Below, piece after piece: positions 18,134 to 24,947 of a stretch of DNA of 64,000 nucleotides (the first letter of the stretch is position 1; each line of letters opens with the position of its first letter). This DNA is from Gordonia rubripertincta. GTDB taxonomy: Bacteria > Actinomycetota > Actinomycetes > Mycobacteriales > Mycobacteriaceae. Made by a program: the position numbers and the translations under genes. The stretch is taken from the NCBI RefSeq assembly GCF_038024875.1, contig NZ_CP136136.1:3410001-3474000 (forward strand), given 5' to 3'. A model generated the notes under the pieces. That model made no database searches. It was not told where the DNA came from and saw nothing but the letters and a program-made list of their open reading frames with translations.

Positions 18134-19078
18134 ATGAGGACGACCGATGACGTGTCGGCCGACGGCCGGTCCCGGCACTACGGGGAGTTCTACGGCGTCA
18201 CCGAGGCGCCGGTGGACAATGACCGGAAGCTACTCGTCGTCTGGGGGAACTGCCAGGCCGAGGCATTGCGGATCGTCCTGTCCAGCTCTTCGGATCTCCC
18301 GTTCCGTACCGTTCGCGTCCCACCGGTCCACGAACTCGAGTCCGCCGACATGGCGCGGGTCGAGGACCTCCTGAGCAGAGCAGCGATCATCGTCTCCCAA
18401 CCGGTGCGTGCCGGGTACCGGGGATTTCCGATCGGAACCTCGGACCTGGCAGACCTGGCGCCATCGGCGTCCGTCATCGTCTGGCCGGTCATTCGCTACG
18501 GCGGATTGTTTCCGTTCCAGGTCATCGCCCGACACCCAGCGCAGCCGTCCGCAGTACCCGCGGCGGTTCCGTACCACGATCTGCGAACGGTCCTCGCAGT
18601 GGTGGCCGGTCGCGACCGCTTCGACGACTGGAACGTCGACGTCACCGCCGAACGCATCCGGGAGGCAGCGCAATGGAGCGTGGATCAGCTCGCAGTCCGC
18701 GAGCGGCGGCACTGTGACATCGAGATCTCCGACATCCTGCTCGACCTTGGGGCCGACGCCGCCCACACGATCAACCACCCTGGAAACAGGGTGTTGCTCA
18801 CCCTCGGCACCCGGATCCTCGACTCGCTCGGGGCGTCGGCACCGGTCCCGCCCTCACGCGACCTGCTCGGCAACATCAGAGCGCCCTTGGAGCGACGAGT
18901 GATCGACGCGCTGGGGATCGACGCGTGCCCGCGGGCATCGTGGGACGTCGACGGTGCGGCGCTGACCGAGGACGACGTTCGCCGTCGCCAGATGCGCTGG
19001 TACGCAGACCATCCCGAGTTCATCGGAGCAGTGTTGGACCGTTACGCCGACCTCATCGAAATCTTGGGGTTGTCGTGA
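18134..19078 (+). CDS. WcbI-family polysaccharide biosynthesis protein
   Basis: This is a 314-residue protein. The segment LVVWGNCQAEALRIVL (about 35-50) is the WcbI hallmark, and SQPVRAGYRG and VIVWPVIRYGGLFPFQ follow as in the family. WcbI of Burkholderia acts in capsule production and binds coenzyme A, so a role in acylation or assembly of a surface glycan is plausible. It is the first gene of a three-gene set whose starts and stops overlap (GTGA, ATGA). Confidence 0.75.
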   Translation: MRTTDDVSADGRSRHYGEFYGVTEAPVDNDRKLLVVWGNCQAEALRIVLSSSSDLPFRTVRVPPVHELESADMARVEDLLSRAAIIVSQPVRAGYRGFPIGTSDLADLAPSASVIVWPVIRYGGLFPFQVIARHPAQPSAVPAAVPYHDLRTVLAVVAGRDRFDDWNVDVTAERIREAAQWSVDQLAVRERRHCDIEISDILLDLGADAAHTINHPGNRVLLTLGTRILDSLGASAPVPPSRDLLGNIRAPLERRVIDALGIDACPRASWDVDGAALTEDDVRRRQMRWYADHPEFIGAVLDRYADLIEILGLS

Positions 19079-20085
19079 CGGGGTCGATCGGTCATCTGCT
19101 GGTCGGACCCCGCTCACACGGCGTGGTCCGATATGCGCAGTCGGTCTTCGATGCCGTGAGTGCAGAGAGCGCGCATCATCGGTTCGTGCACGTGCTCACG
19201 CTCGGCACCGGTGTCGCATCAGGACTGGACGAGTGCGCGCTCGTGCACGTGCACGTGACCGATCGCCTGTTCGGACGTACGCCACGGCAAGCTCGTGACA
19301 GCGTCCTCGCCCTGTTCGCGGCACTGGACCGGCCGGTCTCGGTGACCTTCCACGACCTGCCGCAGCCCTCGGACGGACCGGCAATGCGGGCACGTGCCGA
19401 CTTCTTTCGCGCGGTGGCGCGGGCCGCAACGGGTGTGATCGTGTCGAGTCACCACGAGGCGTCGCTCTTCGCCGAGTACGTCGACGCGACGATCGGGGTC
19501 GCGGTCATACCGCTGATGTTCGACCCCCTCCGCGTCGACAAGCCCTCGGAATCAGCGGAACCGACGGTTGGCGTCCTCGGCTACCTGTACCCCGGGAAGG
19601 GGCACCTGGAGACACTGCAGGCAATGTCCGGTCTCGACCCGTCCATCGGTTTCGTCGCGCTCGGCACGCCGTCACCTGGCCACGAGGACCTCGCCGATGA
19701 ACTCGCGAAGGTCGCTGCGGAGATGGGACGGCGGTGCACGGTCACGGGGTTCCTGGCCGACGACGAACTGGTCCGGGCGTCGGCCGAGGTCACGGTTCCG
19801 GTCGCGTATCACCGGCACATGTCGGCCTCCGGGTCGATCAACTCCTGGATCTCCGCCGGCCGCCGACCACTGGTCCCGAGCACCGCCTACACCGACGAGC
19901 TCGCCGCTCGTTCCCCGGGCGTCGTGACGATGCACGCCGACAACGATGCTGCTCTGCGGACCGCACTCGAGAGCGCGTTCGCTGATCCCGTGAGCACCTG
20001 GATCGATCCGGCGGTGACGCCGTCGCCCACTGCCGCCGACGTCGGCCGGGCTCACGAGCGACTGTTCCGGCGGTGGAGTGCATGA
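19075..20085 (+). CDS. Glycosyltransferase, GT4-like
   Basis: This is a 336-residue GT-B fold glycosyltransferase. The N-terminal Rossmann half has HGVVRYAQSVFDAV and VSVTFHDLPQPSDG. The C-terminal nucleotide-sugar half has VGVLGYLYPGKGHLE, VTGFLADDELVRASAEVTVP and a SASGSINSWISAGRRPLVPS block like the GT4 E-x7-E region. The GTG start overlaps the upstream stop by four bases. Donor and acceptor sugars are unknown. It works with its neighbours on a surface glycan, by inference. Confidence 0.75.
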   Translation: MTGSIGHLLVGPRSHGVVRYAQSVFDAVSAESAHHRFVHVLTLGTGVASGLDECALVHVHVTDRLFGRTPRQARDSVLALFAALDRPVSVTFHDLPQPSDGPAMRARADFFRAVARAATGVIVSSHHEASLFAEYVDATIGVAVIPLMFDPLRVDKPSESAEPTVGVLGYLYPGKGHLETLQAMSGLDPSIGFVALGTPSPGHEDLADELAKVAAEMGRRCTVTGFLADDELVRASAEVTVPVAYHRHMSASGSINSWISAGRRPLVPSTAYTDELAARSPGVVTMHADNDAALRTALESAFADPVSTWIDPAVTPSPTAADVGRAHERLFRRWSA

Positions 20086-21456
20086 CCGTCATCAGGCTCG
20101 GCGACGGCCGAACCGTAGTGCCCGACAACCGCTGGGACCTGGTCGGCGTGGCTCCGTCGACGCCGCTGGTGAGTGTCGTGATCCCGTATTACAACCAACC
20201 CCACCAACTCGCGTTGGTCCTCGAGGCGTTGACAGACCAGAGCCACCCGCCGGATCGTCTGGAGGTGATCGTCGCCGACGATGGTTCGACGTGTTCGCCG
20301 GATGTGAGTGCGTGGACATCGCGACTCGACATCACCGTGGTGACGCAGGAGGACAGAGGCTTCCGAGCGGCAGCCGCCCGCAATCTGGGGTGTCGCGGCG
20401 TCGAGCGGTACGGTCCTGTGTTTCCTCGACTCGGACACGGTGCCGACACCGGACTACATCCTGCAGTCGATCAGATTGCCCGCTGCGGCGCCCGACGCAC
20501 TCGTGGTCGGACGGCGTAAGCACGCCGACCTGAGTCGGGTCGCCCCGGACTCGGTGGTGGAGTGGTTGTCCGAACAACGGCCGCTCGAATCCTCGCACGA
20601 CTGCGAACCCGGATGGCTGGTCGATGCGTACGACCGCACGTCCAACCTTCTGAACCCGGGCTGGGACGGTTACAAGTATCTGATCAGCGCGGTGATGACC
20701 TGTAGCCGTCAATTGTTCGACGACGTCGGAGGCTTCGACCCGTCGTTCGTCCACTACGGCGGCGAGGACTGGGAATTCGCGAACCGGTCCTTCATGATGG
20801 GCGCGATGTTCGCCCACGAACCCGACGCCCTCGCCTGGCACGACGGTCCCGATTGGGCGGAACGTTCAGTGCCCGAACGGATCTCGGAGAAGAATGTCGA
20901 AGCCCTCGCGCTCGCCCCGCTCATCACCGATCCGGCGGCCCGTACTGCCGGCCTGCTGTACTCGATCCCGGACATCGTGGTGCTCGTGCGGACGTCGGGA
21001 CACACCGCGGCATCGCTGATGCGTACTGTCGCCGGCGCGTTGCGAGGGATGGATGCTGCTGTCTGGCTCTCGGGCGCGCATGCCCACGCTTTGCTCATCC
21101 AACTGGGCGTGGACGATTCACGAATCCGTGTCGGCGATCCGGACGCGTCGACGCTGTCGCGGTGCAGGTTCGTCGTCGAGATCGCCGGAAACGTGATCTG
21201 TTCCGCTGACTCGCTCACGCTGCTCGCGGCCCAGGTCGGACCGGGTGGGTGCGGCCAGGTGAGGGTGGACTTCGCCGGATCACCGGCCTCGGTGACGGTC
21301 ACGTCGTCGCGCGCACGGCACCGGGGCCGACGCTGGGCGGCGCATGTGGACGTGGGCGCCGACGAGCTTCTGGATCGACTGTTCGGGGTCCGGACCGTGC
21401 ATCACAGCGAGGTCGGGATCGTCATCGGCGACGACGAACCGGTGTTGTCCTGGTAG
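20082..21456 (+). pseudogene. Glycosyltransferase family 2, frameshifted
   Basis: The first part encodes a GT-A domain (VSVVIPYYNQPHQLALVLEAL, EVIVADDGS, FRAAAARNLG). Reading then has to slip by one base at the GGGG run 20387-20390; removing one G restores GVAASSGTVLCFLDSDTV with the DxD-type metal motif, followed by PTPDYILQSIRLPAA and GGFDPSFVHYGGEDWE. The repaired protein would be about 457 residues. ATG 20082 overlaps the GT4 stop. It is either a real mutation or a sequencing error in a homopolymer; all later codons are intact, which favours error or very recent loss. Confidence 0.75.
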
Positions 21457-21537
21457 ATGCTGGGGCAGCGCCGTCGTGTCCACCTCGCCGAGTCGCGCAC
21501 GCCGCCCTGACCGTGCCGACCGAGTCACTCCCGAACC

Positions 21538-21583
21538 TCATTTCGACTTACAGACTTCGATCGAAGTCTGTAAGTCGAAATGA
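21538..21583. repeat. 46-bp perfect palindrome with no loop
   Basis: Positions 21538-21560 and 21561-21583 are exact reverse complements, with the centre at TTCGATCGAA. It follows the glycosyltransferase gene by about 80 bases and precedes the tRNA remnant. It could be a terminator, a recombination site or a binding site for a dimeric protein. Confidence 0.7.
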
Positions 21584-21690
21584 CGTCGGTCGGTGGGAGA
21601 ATCGTGACGTTAAACTGATCTCAGACATTGCTGAACGTACTCCGGTCGGTATGCAACCGGTTTGCGCGAACTTCGCAGACCTGCGTTTCC

Positions 21691-21752
21691 TGGTGCCCCC
21701 GGTGAGACTCGAACTCACACTGGACGGGTTTTGAATCCGTTGCCTCCGCCGC
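21691..21752 (-). tRNA. Partial tRNA gene (3' portion only), probable attachment site
   Basis: The minus strand reads the 3' part of a tRNA. There is an encoded CCA end, the acceptor strand CGGGGGC, a T arm GTGAG-TTCGAGT-CTCAC, and a 7-base anticodon loop TTCAAAA implying anticodon CAA (Leu). The anticodon stem has one A-C mismatch. The matching 5' acceptor strand (GCCCCCG) and the D arm start are absent. Such 3' remnants are left when an integrase inserts an element into a tRNA gene. Confidence 0.7.
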
Positions 21753-21758
21753 CGTCGA

Positions 21759-21977
21759 TCAGGTCTGGTCTCGGTTGGTCCACTGCCAGTCGGGAAACTC
21801 GGCCTCGATGCGGCGGATCCCAACGGAGCCAGGGACGCCCTCGCCAAGGGGCGTGAAGATGTGCAGATCGTCGATGCCGAACTCAGCGAAGATACCCTCC
21901 GCAAGGAAGAACGAGGCGATCGCTGCGACGCGGTGCGGGTCATCGCAAGTATCGAGATAAGTTGGACTAATGTATCC
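21759..21977 (-). CDS. Small hypothetical protein, start unclear
   Basis: The minus frame encodes about 65-70 residues with protein-like composition (PTYLDTCDDPHRVAAIASFF, LAEGIFAEFGIDDLHIFTP, GIRRIEAEFPDWQWTNRDQT). It ends in TGA next to the tRNA remnant. No ATG, GTG or TTG is available at the upstream end; ATT at about 21971 would be needed. It may be a truncated gene or use a rare start. The family was not recognised. Confidence 0.35.
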   Translation of the reverse strand, partial: GYISPTYLDTCDDPHRVAAIASFFLAEGIFAEFGIDDLHIFTPLGEGVPGSVGIRRIEAEFPDWQWTNRDQT

Positions 21978-22001
21978 ACAAAGTATCTACGAAGTATCTA
22001 A
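21969..22001. repeat. Three tandem 11-bp repeats
   Basis: The units AATGTATCCAC, AAAGTATCTAC and GAAGTATCTAA follow one another without gaps at 21969-22001, with one helical turn per unit. They end ten bases before the ATG of the next gene in locally AT-rich DNA. They may be operator or recombination-protein binding sites. Confidence 0.6.
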
Positions 22002-22010
22002 CTTAGTGGC

Positions 22011-22517
22011 ATGGCAAACACAAACACGGAAAACACCATCCTCGTCTTCACCGCCAAGAGCCTCGACTCGATCCTCGAAGAGGGCGGGTCCGGAGTGTGG
22101 AAGCTCGATCCCGCCCGCGCAAGGAAGTGCACGTACGTGGTGTGCACCCAGAACGCGTACAACCCTGAGGCGTACGCAGACGCGACCGAACCGCACGGTA
22201 GCGCCTTTCTCGTAGGGAAGATCTCCCGAATTGCCCCAGCAGACGACCGCTGGCGAATCGAGTTCAGCGAGTACGCGACGATCAACCAGTCTGAAGTCTG
22301 GGGTGGGCACCGCAACCCTGTCCGCTACACCAATCTCGACGATCTCGGCATCCAGCTAGATGGACTGGAGTGGCTGCCGGGACCGCAAAGCAACACCGTT
22401 GCTCCAACGTCCGCGGCGACCGCACCACATGCACTGACCATCCAGGAGGCAAAGGCCGGGCTCGCGGAAACCTACGGAGTCGATGTCGGGGCCATTGAGG
22501 TTGTGATTCGCGGTTAG
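22011..22517 (+). CDS. Hypothetical protein
   Basis: This is a 168-residue soluble protein that I could not assign to a family. The first 120 residues are a mixed alpha/beta domain (ILVFTAKSLDSILEEGGSG, CTYVVCTQNAYN, FLVGKISRI, RWRIEFSEYATI), followed by a short alanine-rich linker. The C-terminal 25-residue tail is LTIQEAKAGLAETYGVDVGA-IEVVIRG-like, a motif also found at the ends of unrelated hypothetical proteins. The ATG lies next to the 11-bp repeats. It is the first plus-strand gene inside the putative island. Confidence 0.7.
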   Translation: MANTNTENTILVFTAKSLDSILEEGGSGVWKLDPARARKCTYVVCTQNAYNPEAYADATEPHGSAFLVGKISRIAPADDRWRIEFSEYATINQSEVWGGHRNPVRYTNLDDLGIQLDGLEWLPGPQSNTVAPTSAATAPHALTIQEAKAGLAETYGVDVGAIEVVIRG

Positions 22518-22605
22518 ACCAGATGCCGGGCCGGGGCCGTTGGTCCCGGCCCTGCTGCCGCCGCGGCGGTGTCCTGTGTAAACCCCTTAGTGGAAGGATC
22601 GGCCC

Positions 22606-22941
22606 GTGGATGCCGAGTATGAGATGCAGTTGATCAAGTGGGCGCTGCGCTACAACGCTTATAAGCGACTCGCTACTGACTCGAACCAGTTGCTCGAAGT
22701 CCTGCAGGTGCTGATCACAGCTTATGAGCGCGATCATCGAGTTCCTGATTGGGCTGGGATCGATCTGCTACGAGGCTGGGCCTTCTACCTCGTGCGGTGG
22801 CATCGCTTTAGCGCGACCGGCCAAAAACTGTGGACAGAGCATCCCGAGATTCTCGCCATCGTCGAAGCGATCAACCAACACCCGGACGCCCGGAAGAGTG
22901 ATCGCGCATACCGCGTTGCGGCGACACCAGCACGGCTTTGA
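22606..22941 (+). CDS. Hypothetical protein
   Basis: This is a 111-residue, mainly helical protein with many aromatic residues (QLIKWALRYNAYKRL, LLRGWAFYLVRWHRF). There is no signal peptide or membrane helix. The GTG start has a GGAAGGA site seven to ten bases upstream. A GC-rich hairpin in the gap before it (about 22528-22555) may terminate the preceding gene. The family was not recognised. Confidence 0.6.
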   Translation: MDAEYEMQLIKWALRYNAYKRLATDSNQLLEVLQVLITAYERDHRVPDWAGIDLLRGWAFYLVRWHRFSATGQKLWTEHPEILAIVEAINQHPDARKSDRAYRVAATPARL

Positions 22942-23044
22942 CACCGGCGGCGTGGGTCTTCTCGGACGAGACGACTAGGTCGTGTTCGTTGATGTCGCGA
23001 CGTGGGGCTGGGGTGGGCACGGTGTGAGTGATCTCCGGTAGGTG

Positions 23045-23269
23045 TCAGGCGGTACGACGGGAAGCGCGAGGACGCAGTTGCGACCGCGCGAAGGCAGACA
23101 GCTCCGGTGGTACGGCTGTCGCTCCTCGGTAGTCGAGGATGCGTTGGTAGAAGGCGTCTGCGGTGATCCCGTAGGTCACCATGATCTGCTCGGGAGGTGG
23201 GCCGCCGAAGGGCAACCATCGCATCCCCAGCTCAACCATGGCGGTGTGGTCGTCGGTGGTCACGATCAT
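23045..23269 (-). CDS. DUF3263-like small protein
   Basis: This is a protein of about 74 residues with the DUF3263 pattern: an N-terminal helix (MVELGMRWLPFGG), then a helix-turn-helix-like VTYGITADAFYQRILDY and a basic tail (RSQLRPRASRRTA). DUF3263 proteins of actinobacteria are small and of unknown function, and the FG.....FYQ part looks like a DNA-binding helix. The start may be 23269 or 23281. A related gene lies in the second catabolic cluster at 58276. Confidence 0.7.
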   Translation of the reverse strand: MIVTTDDHTAMVELGMRWLPFGGPPPEQIMVTYGITADAFYQRILDYRGATAVPPELSAFARSQLRPRASRRTA

Positions 23270-23336
23270 GGGTCCTTTCATCGCGACGTAGGCGGGGCCG
23301 AGTGACTGGGTGTCCTCAGCCCCGCCAGTCGGGGCT

Positions 23337-24382
23337 TCAGCTCGACACTGGCGAGTCAGCATCGGTGGGTGCCGTCTCGCCGGCGGTGGGCGCGGCCGGT
23401 TTGCGGCGCAGTGCGCCCCAGACGATCAGGGCGAGTCCTACGAGGAGGAGCGCCCATGGAATCCACAGGCTGATCAGACTGAGCAGCATCGATGTCGATG
23501 ATGCTGTATCGGCGGCGGCGGTGACTGATTCGTCGTCGAGCGTGGTGTCCAGTGCGAGGACCGGCATGAGGGCCACCTCGTCACCATCGACCGAGATATT
23601 GGCGATCACTTGCTGTTTGAGGGTGCCGTCGACGGGTGTGCCGAGCGTCGCGTCCGCGGACAGGCCGAGCGTGGAATCAGCGGTGTAGCTGATCGGCACC
23701 GGGTTGGGCAGGCTCGGGAGCGCGGCTGTGATCTGGTCGCGGGTCGACGGGGGAAGAAGTGCGGCGATCTGGGCGATCTGCTCCTTGGGCAGGGCCGGGG
23801 GCAGGCCTCCGGCGATAGCGGGGTCCTTCAGTGGTCCACGAGCAGTGACGGTGTAGTTGAGGACCTCGCGGCCGGCCACCGTTGATGAGCCGTTGCTGAT
23901 CATCGGGAAGGTCGACTGGGCGCGAAGTCGTAGAGAGTGTATTCCGCACCGGCGTCGGGGTTGATCGGAAGTCCGATGGTGAGACCCTCGTGCTCTTCGA
24001 CTTGCTGACCGGTGGGGGCGTCCGCGGCCCCCATGGTTGTGCGGTCGATGGCGTAGGTGTGGTTGGTGGGCAGGCTCACCCCGTTGGGGGCGTTGACGGT
24101 GAAGTCGTCATGGACGATCGCGGTGTCGCCTTCGGAGTCGGAGACGTAGGTGTGGCGTACGACAGAGACGGGAACGTCTCGGGCAACGGCATTTTGCATG
24201 TCTCCGGCCTGCACTGCAGCAGCATTGAGAAGGGTGCCGGTACCGGTGAAGGTGTTGGTGACGTCAAGCGAGGTCGGCATCTTCGAGACGCTGGGTTCGA
24301 CCACGAATTTGGTGAGGGCCGCAAGCACGACCAGGATGACTCCGAGGACTATCAAAACGATGGACGATCGCCGAATCGGCAT
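23337..24382 (-). pseudogene. DUF3068 (PorA-like) membrane protein, frameshifted
   Basis: The N-terminal part has a membrane helix (SIVLIVLGVILVVLAALTKF) and the family blocks TGTGTLLNAAAVQAGD and LPTNHTYAIDR. Near 23917-23925 the frame shifts. Adding one base after YDFA restores QSTFPMISNG and the C-terminal part (GPLKDPAIAGGLPPALPKEQ, a second helix, SLISLWIPWALLLVGLALIVW). The repaired length of about 348 residues fits the family. DUF3068 members are cell-envelope proteins of mycolate bacteria. It could be a sequencing error. Confidence 0.75.
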
Positions 24383-24442
24383 GGCTCTCCTAGAAGTTCG
24401 TTGCTAGCTTCGATGGGGATGGGTGGGTCAGTGGGTCGGTCG

Positions 24443-24631
24443 CTAGTGACCGCGGGTGATCGATTCCTTGAGGTGCGGGGCCTCCTCACCGATTTGGGGT
24501 GTCATCGCCGTGTCCGGTGTGCACCACAGTGGTGGTAGGTAAGGTCAGTAGTCGGGTGCGGGTCGAGTCGATGATGGTGGGGAAGTCGGAGTAGCTGCGT
24601 CCGGTCGCGCCGGGACCGCCGGAGAACAGGG
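24443..24631 (-). pseudogene. MBL-fold hydrolase, C-terminal remnant
   Basis: The frame starting near 24631 reads LFSGGPGATGRSYSDFPTII, then TVVHTGHGDDTP. After a one-base shift in the TTT run at 24493-24495 it reads IGEEAPHLKESITRGH and stops. This is the conserved tail of metallo-beta-lactamase-fold hydrolases that accompany mycothiol-dependent formaldehyde dehydrogenases. The metal-binding N-terminal two thirds are missing. Confidence 0.65.
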
Positions 24632-24654
24632 TCCGGTGGTGGGGGTGGTGCCTT

Positions 24655-24730
24655 GGGCGAACTGTTCTGTGTCGATGCTGCTGCGGCGCAGTGGTATCGC
24701 GATTCCGGTGCAGTCTGTGAAGGGTTCCAA
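24655..24730 (-). pseudogene. leuD-like 5' remnant
   Basis: About 25 codons match the start of 3-isopropylmalate dehydratase small subunit: EPFTDCTGIAIPLRRSSIDT corresponds to the usual EAF..H.GI.VPLRRSNVDT. The similarity then stops and the MBL-fold remnant follows within about 30 bases, so two unrelated gene fragments have been joined. Confidence 0.5.
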
Positions 24731-24947
24731 CCTGCGGTCCTTGAGGGTTGTATGGGTGATTGCAGCAAAGACCGGCCTGGTCGTAGCGGCGTGTGGCGAC
24801 GTGGGGGTTGTGTCCTCGATCGGTGGTCGCAGGGGTGGGTGACCCGGTGTGGCGGGTCAGTTCAAGGGCGGTGAACGAAGTTGAGGGTGGGCTCGTCGAG
24901 GTGGCCGCCGTCAGGGGTGGGGGTCTTGGGCCAGCGTTGGTCTTCGG

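Noticed and set aside
20381..20395. Programmed frameshift in the GT2 gene
   Set aside because: There is no slippery heptamer with downstream stimulator and no reason for dual products in a glycosyltransferase; an extra G in a homopolymer is simpler.
21691..21760. Complete tRNA-Leu gene
   Set aside because: The 5' acceptor strand and the beginning of the D arm cannot be found, and the sequence diverges after the CGGAGGCAACGG segment. Only the 3' portion is supported.
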